Source of the DNA: Lepidostoma basale
Taxonomy: Eukaryota; Arthropoda; Insecta; Trichoptera; Lepidostomatidae
Assembly (NCBI GenBank): GCA_022606425.2
Contig: JAHDVF020000001.1
Span: forward strand, 310,001-374,000
Direction of reading: 5' to 3'
Length of the DNA: 64,000 bases
In this document: piece by piece, positions 34,893 through 59,600 of the stretch
How positions within the stretch are numbered: the first letter of the stretch is position 1
Layout of the letters: every line of letters begins with the position of its first letter
Program-made: the position numbers and the translations under genes
Notes under the pieces: generated by a model
The model's input: the letters and a program-made list of their open reading frames with translations, nothing else
Told to the model about the DNA's origin: nothing
The model's database searches: none

Positions 34893-35048
34893 GAAGTTCA
34901 TTTTAAATAATAATTAAATAAAACAATGTTTTTTATTAACTACTTCCACTTGTCTTTATTTTGACAGCGACCAGGCTCGCTGGCAAAATAAAGACAACAA
35001 GTGGAAGTAGTTAATAAAGAAACATTGTTTTATTTTATTATTATTTAG
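34893..35048. repeat. P4 palindrome, internally shortened
   Basis: Arms TTAACTACTTCCACTTGTCT and complement, with GCGACCAGGCTCGCTGGCAA at the centre. The GAAA segment is deleted. It sits exactly at the 5' truncation point of the adjacent LINE A copy. Confidence 0.7.
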
Positions 35049-35420
35049 AATCTCAAATGCTGATATTAGGAAGGAGTGTAGAGCGAAAGAAGGTATTATG
35101 AACAAAATTATGAAAGGTTCGCTTCGTTGGTTCGGACATATGGAGCGCATGGGTGAAGAAAGAATGGTTAAAAAAGTATACGTTAACAATGTAAATGGAG
35201 TAAGGAGTCGAGGTAGACTGAGGAAAACATGGCATGACCAAATTAATCAAATATTAAAAGTTGGTCATGTCAGAAGCCGGAAGAATCGACGTGCGTGTAT
35301 GACTCGATGTATGAATGTGGAGGAAGCTAGAGAGGTGTGCCAGGATAGAGTAGTGTGGCGGTCCATTCTCTCTGCCTACCCCTGCGGGGAAACGGCGTGA
35401 TGGTATTATTATTATTATTA
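35049..35420 (+). pseudogene. LINE A 3' fragment, best preserved tail
   Basis: Open from 35098: MNKIMKGSLRWFGHMERMGE, then VYVNNVNGVRSRGRLRKTWH, then CMNVEEAREVCQDRVVWRSI and a final PCGETA, stop. The terminus GGGGAAACGGCGTGATGGTA runs into ATT repeats. It lies about 100 bases before the first Btk29A exon in the window. Confidence 0.85.
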
Positions 35421-35517
35421 TTATTATTTTATTGGTATTCCAGCCTACTTTTCATTTGTATTTCCTATTTTTTGTTTTTTCTTACGCAAATTTAATGTTT
35501 TTTTTTCATTGTTTCAG

Positions 35518-46805
<11,288 letters not shown>

Positions 46806-47258
46806 CTGGCATCATCCTCCGCCACCCCCCGCGCGCCCCACTCCCTGGACCCCCTCCCCTCCGCCCCCAACTACAAGTGCCACCCCAAGGAGGACTCCCT
46901 TCTCAGCGGCCAGTCGCTGGACACCCTGTCCCGCAGTCACAGGGAGACCCTGATCCGCCTGCTCACCCAGTACTCCAACGAGTCTGTACTTCTGAAGGAG
47001 CTAGTCACGCACTGCCTGGTGGAGAGAGAAGAGAGCAAGCCCCGTGTGTCTGGCAAGGCGGCCCCCTCGCAGGAAGCGAGGCCGGCCCGCAAGCAGCAGT
47101 CTCCGCCGCGGACCACCCTGCCCCGCACCAAGAAGCCCTCCACTCCCCCCAAGGACCCCTGCGATAGTGTCCCCACCCCCGCCCCCGCCCCTTCTGCGCA
47201 GCCCCCGTGGCTCCTCGACATCTGTAAGCTAATTGCGGAGAATGCCAAAAAGAAATGA
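46806..47258 (+). CDS. Btk29A: in-frame C-terminal extension after the Btk29A UGA (readthrough candidate)
   Basis: Directly after the UGA, in the same frame, 150 sense codons run to TGA at 47256-47258. Third positions are overwhelmingly G or C. The bias stops at 47258, where AT-rich UTR begins. The translation reads like a regulated tail: Ser/Pro-rich start, a likely helix with ETLIRLLTQYSNESVLLKEL, a basic Pro-rich middle (KQQSPPRTTLPRTKKPSTPP, possible SH3 ligand) and the end LLDICKLIAENAKKK. I recognise no domain. No intron is evident around the stop. Alternatives are an error or allele at the UGA, or an overlooked splice that skips it. That it is translated is inferred from codon use only. 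Confidence 0.75.
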   Translation: MASSSATPRAPHSLDPLPSAPNYKCHPKEDSLLSGQSLDTLSRSHRETLIRLLTQYSNESVLLKELVTHCLVEREESKPRVSGKAAPSQEARPARKQQSPPRTTLPRTKKPSTPPKDPCDSVPTPAPAPSAQPPWLLDICKLIAENAKKK

Positions 47259-50200
47259 TCTATGTGTTAAACGCTACTTCTCAAGTAGTTTACTATTATG
47301 TGGAATATAGGGTTTTGTGGAAATTAATATATACAGTAGCTTTGTATGTGAATATATTTTATGAATAACTGAATATTAGCTTGGACGTCATATCCCTAGT
47401 ATGGGGGCGTAACCGTTGGTCTGTATTTGAACCGCATTTTTCTAAACCTTAAATATTCAACTGATAAAAATATTTAAGGCCTTTCAATAATCATCCTTGT
47501 AATTTTTTTTCTAGCGTATCCTCGAACTGATTAATTTATATCTTGAAATTATTATCGTATGTATTTGTTTTAACGCATGAAGGAAGTAATCTAGTAATAA
47601 ATGTAAATTGTAGATATTTTGGTAGTGTGTTTCTATGATTATTTGTTATCAAGCGAAATGGTGATAATGTGATTAAAGCGTAATGTAAGATGCATTAGTC
47701 GATTCTAGAGTATTTTGGTATTATCACCCGGGACTTAACTATAATTGATAAACACATCGAATACTTTTAGTTATTGTGAAAATCTGCTCATCACCATTTG
47801 GAAATATTCCCTTATGTTTATGTATTAATAACTTTTAAAAATAATCATTCCATCTTCGATTAAAACAATTCCATTTTATGCATAATTTGGAACAAATATT
47901 TACAGTCTGTAATAATAAATTACAAACTGTTGGTGTTCCTCATAGTATAACTCGAGTAATGATGAATTTTTTATTCATGTAAGATACAATGTACTTTTCC
48001 ATTTGTGTATATATTTGCATCCTCTCGTGCATTTCCCGTACAAGTTTTATATGTTTCGTGAGTTTAATAGATTGAAATTATTGAGTGCGGTCAACTAATT
48101 GGACAAAACCTGATGATTTCATTTCTAGTGCTGTGCTGTTGCAAGTGGAGGCATTTATCAATCTCGGTATTGTCATTTAACAATATGTATAGTTTGTGTA
48201 GCTCGTGCTACGCGCAATAGTCTTATTTGTATCATAACATTATTTATTAATATTTTTTGTTTTAAGATAGAAGACATATGACTTTGGTATGTTAGAATGC
48301 ACACTTTTAGACAGTATAGGATTGATATATATTATTAAAATATGACTAAACTAATTGTTTTACCTCCATGAACTTTTATTCAACGAACGTTTTAGGGCAG
48401 ATTTGCAAGATTTTTTTATATCCGAGTTGGGTTCAAGTGTACATTCTATTATATGGTAGAGGCATGTGAAATCTTCTGTCTTGATATGATTGTATGTACA
48501 TCCAAGCAACACAAAAGGTTTATTTTAAAAAGGTGATAAAGATCGTTTTATTCTTGTTCACTTTCTGGGTTAGGATTGTAAATATTTGGCTTTAAGTGTC
48601 AGGGGCTCAGAATATCGGGAGATTGTAAAACTGCTACGTGGTCTGGCTGATAATATAAGCAGTAATGTGATTATACATGAATCTCTAGTAAAGATATCAC
48701 CCACATAACCCAGAAATAGTTTCAAGAATATATTTAAAACGGCTGTGAAAACCTTCTTTACATAAAATACATATTCTTACTTTCATTTGGTGTAATGATG
48801 ATTTTTGCACCATTCAAAATTCTGAATTGTGAATAATCCTTATTTTTAAACATGTTACCATTATTCTTATTTTCTGCTTTTGAGACATCAACAATAATTT
48901 AAATCTCGTGTAAATGAACATTTTAAAAACACAATTTTGTACTTTTGGAAAAAAATAAAATAAAATGATCAGTTATAAAAAAAAGGTTGTCTACGTGTAA
49001 GGTTATTCACAGGGTAATATAATAGTGGGCTAAGCCAGTCTTGTGCGACGTGTGTGGCCATATAGATAAAATCATTTTGATTTTTTAACGAAATTTATTT
49101 TAATTTATTCCTACTTTATTATTGGATAATTTAATTGCACTCTCAAAAAAACCCTAGCATACCTTTTGTGTGTCATCTGAAAGACGGACAGACCTTCCCA
49201 ATAACCTTCTACAGGTATACTGTATGTATTTGATACGAAATATCGCTCCTGAAACGAGTCTGAATTGTTAACTGAATGTGAATATATCTTTAAACTCTAG
49301 TTGATACAGTTTTTTGGCTGTACATCACACCTTACATACAGCAATAAACCCGAAAATCCTTTATACTTAAGAATACTTGCAGAGCTATAACAGCCTCGAG
49401 CATTAACAACGGATATTTGGGCTTGTTAAATATCAATAACCACTCATTTTAGGTAGGCTTACCGTAAGTAGGTAGATTTTGGAATTGCATAGTCATAGGC
49501 AAATATGTATTATTATGATTCATTGGAAATATATTTGTATATTGCATATTTACATTGTTATGTTGAGGTAAAATACGCAGAAGATAGAACCGTGAATATG
49601 CTAGCCCCTCTTAAGTTGTAATACTGTATTTATTCATAGTTATTTAAAAGACATTTAGAGAACTTCTCCAGATTGGTGCATTTATACATATTACGGTATT
49701 TTAATATAGTTTTCTTTTCTACAATAGCAGTTCTGAACATAACAATAAGTCGGCTTAATACGTAGTCTTCAATACAGTTGAATGTGTATTTAGGTAAGTG
49801 CTTACGATACATTCATTAAAATTAGCGCTGTTTTGTATGAACTGAGTGTATTATGAGAGACCAATGGGTAATTACTCTTTTTTACTTTTAAACTAGCATT
49901 TTGTAATCTTTGTAAACTGAAACAGAGGAATTGGCCTGGAATTAATGATATGTAATATATAGAATCCCCAATATCAAAGCATTTTGTACTCGATGCTTCA
50001 ATGATCGCATGTGATTTAGTATGTAGTGTTCACACCACCCTGTATCTAATTGTCAAAGGACACCGTTCCGGGGTGCGCCTGAATAACAGAGCAGATCATT
50101 GGTTGAACCTAAAATGTATTTAAAATATCTCATCTTTAATACTTTTGATATTTTTATACATTGTCTTTGTACTTCATCTAATCAGAAATACAATTTAAAA

Positions 50201-50590
50201 TGTCACAAACCATTTCAATTTGCAATTCAGTGTGCATCTTTTATTTTATTTGCATTCTATGTTCAACCTTGTATCGATGAAAAGTAACAAGTGTCTTCCG
50301 AAGAATAGAATCCTACCGGTGAGCTGCCCGCAATCTGTATAAGTGAACCCTCATTCCATCTGAAATTCTCCCCGTGGCCGAGGATGGTCTTGTGTAGAAA
50401 CGTTCCAATTGTCAAATACTCCATTCCTATGTTTTTGATTGTATTTATATAATGGACGAGTTTAAGTTAATATTTATGTCTATGAAAGTGTAAATGTGAA
50501 ACATGTTTTATCAAACGAAGTCAACATTTTATTCTATCACGCATTGTGAGCTTTGATGATGAGAATAAAAACAATAGAAAATGACCGCTT
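47259..50590 (+). other. probable Btk29A 3' UTR
   Basis: Over 3 kb with none of the repeats that crowd the introns, which suggests transcribed or constrained sequence. Open frames here are short and unbiased. A TTGTTATCAAGCG-type unique sequence continues to the candidate poly-A signal at 50564. An internal AATAAA cluster lies near 48955. Confidence 0.5.
50564..50569 (+). terminator. candidate poly-A signal AATAAA
   Basis: AATAAA in GAGAATAAAAACAATAG, followed within 20-40 bases by the T-rich CTTGTTTTTATTTACTTGT. A reasonable end for a long Btk29A 3' UTR, but not unique. Confidence 0.35.
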
Positions 50591-53500
50591 GTTTTTATTT
50601 ACTTGTAGACAGTTCCCTGAAGTGCTGACGAGATAAAAAGTGATTATTTAAATCTTGCCTAAAAGGAAAAATAATTTACATATTTTAATTGCAAGTGAAA
50701 ATTTTATTATGGGCAAAGGTGACTAAGAGTATTATTATAAAATAAATATATAATATTGCTTTAAGTGGAGATTAAAATTAAATTAAAAGAACAGTCATAT
50801 ATAGTGAGGTTTTTTATTTCAATAAACATTTTTTTTTGTTAATGAAAAGTGCTCAAGTAAGATTACCGTAATAATATTAAAAACTTCAACTGTTTATGGT
50901 GCAAGATGGTTCAATAATCCCATGAAAACATTAATTGATAATGTTTTCAAAGACAATTATTTTAACTAACCTTTTACAGCGGGGATAGGGGCAGAAAGAA
51001 TGTGCCATTCAAACAATTTTGATTCATTAATACACATCATCGATGTTAATACAAATTTTGACACAATTACATTCAACTTCACATTTAGCTTTATCTGAAG
51101 ACATTTTTTTATGCAGTCCCTTTGTATTCAAATTGCTCTTGAATTAAAATTGATCATAGGTACATAAAGAAAAACATTGTAAGATAAGAAAGCGCCACAT
51201 GAAATTAAGTCAATCAAGATGCATACTCGATGTGTGCGATGAATCAAATTGACGCAAAAGCAACATTTGAAAATTGAGTTTCTAAGATATTATTAGAAAA
51301 AATTGACTTGAGTTTAAATATTATTCTATCAGGTGGGTATTACAATATATAATTTTACAACGTCTATATTACAATAATTAAAATTAGTTACCTGTAATTT
51401 CGACTCGACACACAAAAACACCAAATTACATTACTTTAATATTAACTGCCGGAATGAATATTTAAAAAATACCAACTTAATTATATTTATTAAGGATTTA
51501 CATAATATTACCATTTTATTAAATACAAGGAAGGCTTATGAGGTATTAGTTATGAATGCAGTAAGCTTTACACTTGTTTAACAGTAATTCCTTTATTTGA
51601 GAACACAAATTATTACATATTTTTAAATATTTTTTATTCACACTAGCAACACTTCCAAAAGTTATTGCAATTGATTTGTAATTAGTTGGATAACAATTTG
51701 AATCTAGTGCAAAGAGGCCGTCAGTAAAAATATACAATATTTGCAAATCATTATTCTTCATGATATGACTTCAGTTTTCTACCATCACTGTTTTACCCAC
51801 TTTGAAGTATTATATGAAATAATAGTTAATCCTGATTATCTGATGTTTCATATGAATTAATAAATATTTATTTACCATAATTAAATACGCATATATTTTT
51901 TCTTTTTATAAATATTTATTTCCAGGCATTTAATGATCCCACAATACTTAAAAAATTTAATACAATAATAATACACTTGTAAAATTTGTATATAAACCAC
52001 TATTCGTTACAAACACCAACCGGTTTAACTTCCGCCAGAGCTTGGTCAGGGTAACAGAATATACTAAACATAAAATCAGAGAACATATAATAAATTACTT
52101 CTTCTTAAAATACATATATATATAAAATGGAGGAGATAAAGAGGGGTAGGAGAAAGTGTGCACGAGGACAAATAGGATGGTAGAACGGTGAGTCATGAAC
52201 ATTAGGGAAGAACTATGGAGAATTACTAATTAATATTCTAGTAGCGGACAGGGGAGTTAAATTTTTTTTTTTTATTATTTGGGGGAATATTTAAAATTAT
52301 TTAGAATGGGGAACATGGCTAAAATGTATGGGAAAGATTAGGCTGATTATTTATTATAAAGGGCTTTCTTAATTTAAAGATTTAAAATTAGATAACTTAG
52401 AAGAACTTGGTGTTTATAACGAATAAAGTGGTTAATATACAAATTTTACGAGTGTATTTTTTTAATATTTAATAATGTTACACCACAAATTAAGTGCTTC
52501 AGACGAATGTATTATACTTAAAAATTTACTGTTAAGGTGAAGAAATAAGCAATAGTCAAAAAAAAAAAAAATCATGTTAAATCCTTTACTAGGATTCAAT
52601 TTAATCAAACTAAAGTACAGAAAAAACAAAATAAATATATCTATGTAAAAAAAAAAAAAAAAAACTTAAGGCGAGTATAATCAATGTTCTTAAACCAAAG
52701 AATTACTGTTGGTTTAAATAAATTATCATTTTACACGATGGATATTAAATACTAATCTTATAAATTAATAAAATTAAATAATTTGAACTATTAGGTTCAT
52801 TAGGATTTTCTAATTTCACCGTGTTAAAAAATAATACAATGTGTTATTCTATCCTATAGGCCTATGGTATTAGGGGCCGTCAATAAATAAAGTTAATTTA
52901 TAAAAGGAGTGATTGACACTAAACATACATTTTAATTGCCAAACATGTCAGGAATAAATACCACGCACACTTGCAGAGCCCAATGGCATTTTACCCTAAA
53001 CAAATATGTACTTACCTAATATAATGTAAACATCAGTACTACATACACACATTCTCTGATAAACATACAATTGTTTCATCTTTATAACACCAATGCCAAT
53101 CCAACAGTTAACATTAATATATTTTACAGTTTTTAAGACCAGCAATTCAACAACAAACAAAACTTATAGTAATTTTAAATGCTTTTTAATTATAAAATAA
53201 ATACTTTTCTTGTAACATACTGAGAAAATATACATATTTTTAAAAATAAATCTGTAATTAATAATTAATAAATTAATAAATAATCCCTTTACAATATATT
53301 ATCAGGTAGATAATTTACATACCTACATATAAATATATTTTTTTAACCATTTCAAATAAATTCATAAAACAGATTAGTCAATAAAATAAAATATGTAATT
53401 CTTTTAAACACATACGAGTATATGAAACACATCGTACTACAATCGTAGTTGGAATTTATAACGTTTTATATGTTACAATATATGAATAAATTAAAATCTT

Positions 53501-54918
53501 CATCATTTTTTAGTGATTACATCACGAGGCAGTACTAATAATATTAATTATAATTTGAAAAATAATTATTATATTATGTATTTTAACCTTTTTATAGCCG
53601 CGAATAAATCACGCCGCAGTGCTCATCAGACCGAATATTTTTTGGCAAAATAAAACTTGTCTAAAAAAATTTGCTACTTACGAAATATTATATCCCGCAT
53701 CGATAGTTATAGATTTTTCTTGAAGTTTAACTAGTTTCAAATTTTCATTGTCAAATAGTTTTCGAAATTTGCCGATAAATCAGTTTAAAGTATTTGGAAA
53801 CTTGATAAAATATTTCAGGATAACTAAAACAGATGTCAGTGTGTGTTCCGTTTCTTCCAAATTGTCAATACAAGTCAATACGGCGCAAGAATACGTCACC
53901 AAAAGTTCTTCCGAGATATCTTGTCTTTGGCAATACGAGCACTGCGCCATTTGCTGAGAGATATCTTGTCTGTGGCAACCATTGAGTTAGACCATTTTTT
54001 TGTGAAACGTAAATAATATAAACAAGCAAATGCTAAAAATATATATTTAGCTCATAACACGTGTAAATAATAATATTTCAAGATAAAAATGGGAATGGAT
54101 TAAAAAAAATATTTCCATAATCAAGCATTAATCGATTGAGAAGTTTCTGTTGCATGTCCGGATTATACAGTCGAATCAAAATGTAGTCATGAATTTATAC
54201 AAAGTTATAAATATAGATCTGATATGGAAATAAGTACATTTCATATGCATAATTTTTTTATCAGAAGCTAACTGGATTATCTCAAAAACATGATTACAAA
54301 TTACGAAGTTAATATCACATAGAAATTAATTGTATTAATCATGTGAGTGAGTTAGGAAAGAAAACTTTTCTCTGACGATGATTTTTAATACGATTATATC
54401 TATATCATTAATGTTTATGTTTGATTTACATATTAATATATTGTAAAAACTCCTCTCTTGACCCCCATGGCTGGCTTTTTCCAGTAATAAAAAATTGGTT
54501 TCAATTTCCGGGTGGCTATTTACAGCTCAGACAGGTAGTCCCAGTTCATTAGTAGTCCCAGTCCCATCAAAGAATTACGTACAATTTAGCAGTAAGGAAC
54601 TAAAATAAAAAGGTTTATAAGATACATTCAAATGTGAACAGCAAATGTAGTCTGCGGTCTGCAGCACATGTTCATTATAGAAATAATTTTAAATGCAATC
54701 ACAAGCATTTTTTCCCATTTAAACACTGTATTTACAGTATTATTTTTACAGGAATACGAGACTATAAAAAACACTTTAACGTTTAAAAAAAAGCCAATAT
54801 AAATAACATGTAGTTATTTATTTATTAGTGAAAATAAGCTCTGAAATTACTATAATACTACTCTACACTGGTTATATGAATGACAACTAAAATATTGAAA
54901 GAGAAATTAAATATTATA
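50591..54918. other. intergenic or UTR sequence, few repeats
   Basis: AT-rich with A runs near 52560 and 52650. One LINE A 3' relic (about 50960-51010, - strand: CTTTCTGCCCCTATCCC). No exon recognised. TTATTTATTTATTAG at 54817 would be an AATAAA signal on the - strand and could end the CRAL-TRIO gene. Confidence 0.4.
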
Positions 54919-56205
54919 ACAGTTGGGCTGAAAAGTTCGTAAGCTAACACATAGATGGCGTTATTAAAATTAAATCCATATGATTAAATTAAATCAACCT
55001 TGAAAAGATATGTGTAAAAATTTGACAGCTGTTGGACAATTGGTTCGTGAGAGTGAAACTACTTTTGTTATTGGGAAAAAAATGGATAAAAATGAATTTC
55101 GTGTCTTAATGAAACATGATTTCTGGCTAAAAAAATACCTGTTGAAGCCAAGGCATGGCTTGATAAACATTATTTGAACTCTGCACCAGGAAAATCAATC
55201 GTTGAGAAGTGGTTTGCTAAATTTAAACAAGGCGAAATGAGCGTCGAAGACGATGCACACAGTGGACGCCCTAAAGAGTCGAGTCGAACTGACGAAAACA
55301 TCAAAAATGTCCACAAAATAATTTTTAATGATCGTAAAGTTAGGTTGATCGAGATAGCTGAGACTCTAAAGATATCAAAGGAACATGTTGGACATATCGT
55401 GCATGAATATTTATTTATAGCATTGGCCATGCGAAAGCTGTGTGCAAAGTGGGTGACGCACGTGCTCACAATCGATCAAAAGCAACACAACGTGTTGATG
55501 ATTCGGAGTAATGTTTAGCGATATTCAACTGTAATAAAGACAAATTTTTCCATCAATATATAACAATGGATAAAACATGGCTCCAGTACTACACTCCAGA
55601 GTCTAATTGACAGTCAGCCGAGCGGACTGAACGTGATATACCAAATCCAAAGCGTGGAAAGACGCAACAGTTGGCTAGCAAGGTTAAGGCATCAGTATTC
55701 TGGGATGTGCATGGTATAATATTCATCGATTACCTCGAAAAGGGCCAGACCATCAACAGCGATTATTACATAGCGTTGTTGAAGCATTTGAAGGATGAAA
55801 TTACAAAAAATCGGCTCCATTCGAAGAAGAAAAAAGTGCTGTTTAATCAAGACAATGCACTGTGTCACAAATCACGAATGAAAACGATGGCAAAATTGCA
55901 TGAATTTAACTACGAATTGCTTCCCCATCCACCGTATTCTCTAGATGTGGTCCCCAGTGACTTTTTTCTGTTTGCATACCTCAAAAGAATTCTCGCTGGG
56001 AAGAAATTCAGCACTGATGAAGAGGTAATTGCCGGAACTGAGGCTTATTTTAAGGCTAAAGAGAAATCGTACTATAAAAATGGTATGACTGCTAAAATCA
56101 TTGTATCGCCCTCGAAGGCAACTATAATATATAGAATAATAAAATCGAATTTTACCAAAAAATGTGTTTCACTATGTTAGCCTACGAACTTTTCAGCCCA
56201 ACTGT
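54919..56205 (+). mobile_element. mariner element with both ends and TA duplication
   Basis: Inverted ends ACAGTTGGGCTGAAAAGTTC with GTAAGCTAACA at the left and GTAGGCTAACA at the right are nearly identical over 31 bases, flanked by TA at 54917-54918 and 56206-56207. Length 1287 bases is normal for mariner. It lies between the two convergent genes, 0.35 kb from the CRAL-TRIO stop codon, probably in its 3' UTR. Confidence 0.95.
55082..56180 (+). pseudogene. mariner transposase, broken
   Basis: Starts MDKNEFRVLMKHDFWLKK. The frame then shifts at the A run near 55130, continues LNSAPGKSIVEKWFAKFKQG and KISKEHVGHIVHEYL (HTH region), stops at 55516-55518, and resumes in a third frame at MDKTWLQYYTPE with an in-frame TGA near 55608. 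The last part, 55671-56180, is open. The three catalytic aspartates are visible, in MDKTW, FNQDNALCH and SLDVVPSDFF, so decay is by frameshifts and a stop rather than active-site loss. The MDETW motif of the family reads MDKTW. Resembles Mos1-like transposases common in insects; subfamily not assigned. Confidence 0.9.
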
Positions 56206-56560
56206 TACAAGGTAACTTAAAACTTTCAATTTCATAAGTAAACTTTGAACATTCATATTTGTAACAGTTTATAATAGTGGAAATGTACGCTTCAAATATA
56301 GTATAAAGTTCTTTGAATCAAAATTGACAATACACAGAAATCACTACTTGAATGACAGACCTTCAAATAGTAATACCAATTCGTGAACTATGACGAAGCT
56401 AATTTTGCGTGAAATGAAACATAAAAGAGCTGTGCAATCTGGTCTCTTGCTTACTATTAAAATCTCTAAAAAAATAATACAAGTTCAAGGAATGTAACGA
56501 GGTAACTAAAATATGGCAATTCGTTTACTTATTTGTACAGCATTGTATGGGGTAATTAGT

Positions 56561-56657
56561 CTACATGTCGGTAGGTAACATATCAGGTATTAAATAGTTA
56601 CAAAGGTCCACTTCTGATCCCACGAAGAATACTTTACTCGAAGTGTTCTCATCCAAC
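56561..56657 (-). CDS. CRAL-TRIO terminal exon
   Basis: G completes TGG, then LDENTSSKVFFVGSEVDLCN, YLIPDMLPTDM, TAG. The split Trp codon joins this exon to the previous one and matches the KxWLD motif of the family. Confidence 0.88.
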
Positions 56658-59600
56658 CTAAAAAAACAATCAAATATATTAATAAATTGTATAAAGAAAA
56701 AATAACATGCCAATACAAATATTTCATTTAATAAAGAAACACCACTAATATTTTACTAGTATGTAGCAAATATGGAGGGTAAAGGTTATTTATTAAGGGT
56801 AAAAAACATTGATTGTAATGCATATACAAAAAGACAGAATCAATAAAAAAATAAAAAAATTAAATAAAACGATGTTTTTTAACTACTTCCACTTTTGTCT
56901 TTATTTAGACAGCGACCGGTTTCGCCAGACTCGCTGGCATCGACAGACTGGTAACACTATTGTAAACTTAGTCCTTTATATACATACAGATCAGGGGTGG
57001 TAAACATGATTCTATACAAAAATAATCTTCATATATTTATGTAAAAATTTTCTGAATTTAACTATTGGTATTACAGGTATTCTTGGAGGTTCGTGTTTAA
57101 TACAATGGGTTTTAATTTTTATTATCTCTTACATATTCATATATAATGTTTGAAAAAATGGATGACTAATAAAGGGAAAAAAAACATTATTAAATGAAAC
57201 CGGTCGCTGTCTAAATAAAGACAAAAGTGGAAGTAGTTAAAAAACATCGTTTTATTTAATTATTATTTAAAATGAACTTCCATCAAGAGATTTCAGTAAA
57301 ATCATTTGATTATAATTAAAAAAAAGCCTAATTACATGCTATAGTTGATTCACAAACCGAAGAGCTATTGCTTATGTGTTAGTATGGTGGTCTATCTTGG
57401 AATCTGATTGGTTACGTCCGATTTCTACGTCAATGTGTTCCAAGACGTGAGGCGGAGCGCACGCGTTTGGCTGCTCATATACTCCGTGATTCGAAAAATA
57501 CTCGTTTTGCAGGAGTGTTTTTAAAATATTTTTTTTATTATTGATTAATCGCAAATTAACCATGTCGAAATTAGGAAAAGGAAAGCCACTTTCAGGTCAG
57601 TTTAAATAAATAATATAGAAATAAATTTATAATAACTAGTAATAATATCCTAGAGATACACCTGCAAAGATCAAATATTGTAATTGAAACCAATAAAGGA
57701 AAAAAAACATTATTAATATTAGTCTCACCCTAAGTCGCTTTTCCAAAGAAAAATTAATAAACTTACGCCAATTAACGCCAAACAATTACGCCAATAGAAT
57801 TTTTGTAAATAATAAGAATAACATGTTCATTCATTTCAATGTTTGAATATATTATTGAAACATTTTTTTGGTATACATAAAAAAATAAAATAAAAATAGT
57901 GTCTAGATTTTTTTTAAACGCACTGTCACTCATACTATTGCAAACGATCTTCCTGTAGTTAACGGACTATTTTCACAAATATAAATGATTATATTGGCTA
58001 GTGCAAAAAAGCTAGAATGGCAGTGCACAATGGTATTCTTCTACCGACCCTTATGTATGGAAGCGAAGCATGGAACTGGCAAAAGAAGGACGAAAGTAGA
58101 ATAAATGCAGTAGAAATGAGATCTCTTAGACGAATGTGTAGATACTCTGTGTATGATAGAGTGTTGTATGAAAATATAAGAAGTGAATGCGGTGCGAATG
58201 ATGGTGTCATGAACAAAATAATGAAAGGATCATTAAGATGGTTTGGACATATGGAAAGAATGAATGAAGAAAGAATGGTAAAAAAATTATATGTTAATGA
58301 TGGAAAGAAATAGAGGAAGACCGAGGAAAACGTGGCACGATCAAATAAATCAAATATTGAATGTCGGCCATGTGAGGAGTCAGAGAAATCGACGCGCGTG
58401 CATGACACGATGTATGAATGTTGAGGAAGCGAGAGAAATATGTCAGGAAAGAAAAGTGTGGCAGTCCATTCTTTCTGCCTACCCCTTCGGAGAGACGGCG
58501 TGATGGTTAGTTAGTTAAATTATTAGAAGCAGAAGAAGAAGAAGAGTTAACAATAAAGACTAATGAATTGAAATAGAAGTTTAACTAAAATAAAATAAGC
58601 GAGCAGGCAAGAAATCAGTTTTTCCACAATCATGATTATATAAAAATCCAAATAGTTAATGCATAAAGTCCAAAAATTCGCCTTTTCGCTTTCAGAGAAA
58701 ATTTTTTTTTCTTCATTTGATGGGGCGTGATCGCCATAAACTTCCACAGGCATTTTAACTATACTCGTACACCTCAGCTGTACTCTTCTTCCAATTAAAA
58801 CAGAACAGCAGAACTTCCCGCAAATGCTTCTTATTTACCAGGAAAGTCGACATTTTAAAGAGTGATAAAACAAATGTTGTGAGAATGACAAACAAAACAT
58901 AATTGACGGATGCTCAGGTTTAGAAAAACAAAAAAAAAAAAAAAAGATGAGTTTTTCAATTTAAAACAAATTAAGCACCCCTATTTCTTTAGTAGGTAAC
59001 TTTTCCACACAAAAAAAAATAGCATTCTTATTGATAATTTTTTGTCTAATATTCGCAAATTTTGTTTGATCAAGTGTCGAAAATACACATTGTATATTCG
59101 CCTTCACTTTGTGTTGTTTGAATAAATATAACTACACTTACAATCCCAATCTTTGTCACTGTACAAATTTTAAGTTTAAAATTTCTACATCGACAAAGGT
59201 TGGGCTAAAACTGAAACATGTCTGTTAAAAGTGTTGTTATATTTATTCAAATCTATTGGACTTTTTAAGGAAGTAAAATATGCACACTCACCATCCTTTG
59301 ATGACAGTCCAACAGCCAGAGAAGAGGGTTGGAGCATTAATGATCAGACAGACGCCGAGCCTCTCGGGGTAGTGGCGACTGAGCAGCCATATTAAGTTCT
59401 TGATCATCTGATAGTCCATGCAGCCCATGCTGAAGTTGGCGAGGTCAAACACGATGCACAGATTGTCTATCACCTCCTCAAAGCATTTTTTACACGCTTC
59501 TTCCTAAAAACATAAATTGATTTAATTCTAAACAAAATGAAAAGAATGTGCTGAAAAACAATGTATGATAGAATATCTTATGATGAAGTACAAAAGTAAG

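Noticed and set aside
46877..47248. Overlapping long open frames in other frames on both strands
   Set aside because: They are open only because of the GC-rich codon-biased sequence of the Btk29A extension; the frame continuous with the kinase has the codon bias.
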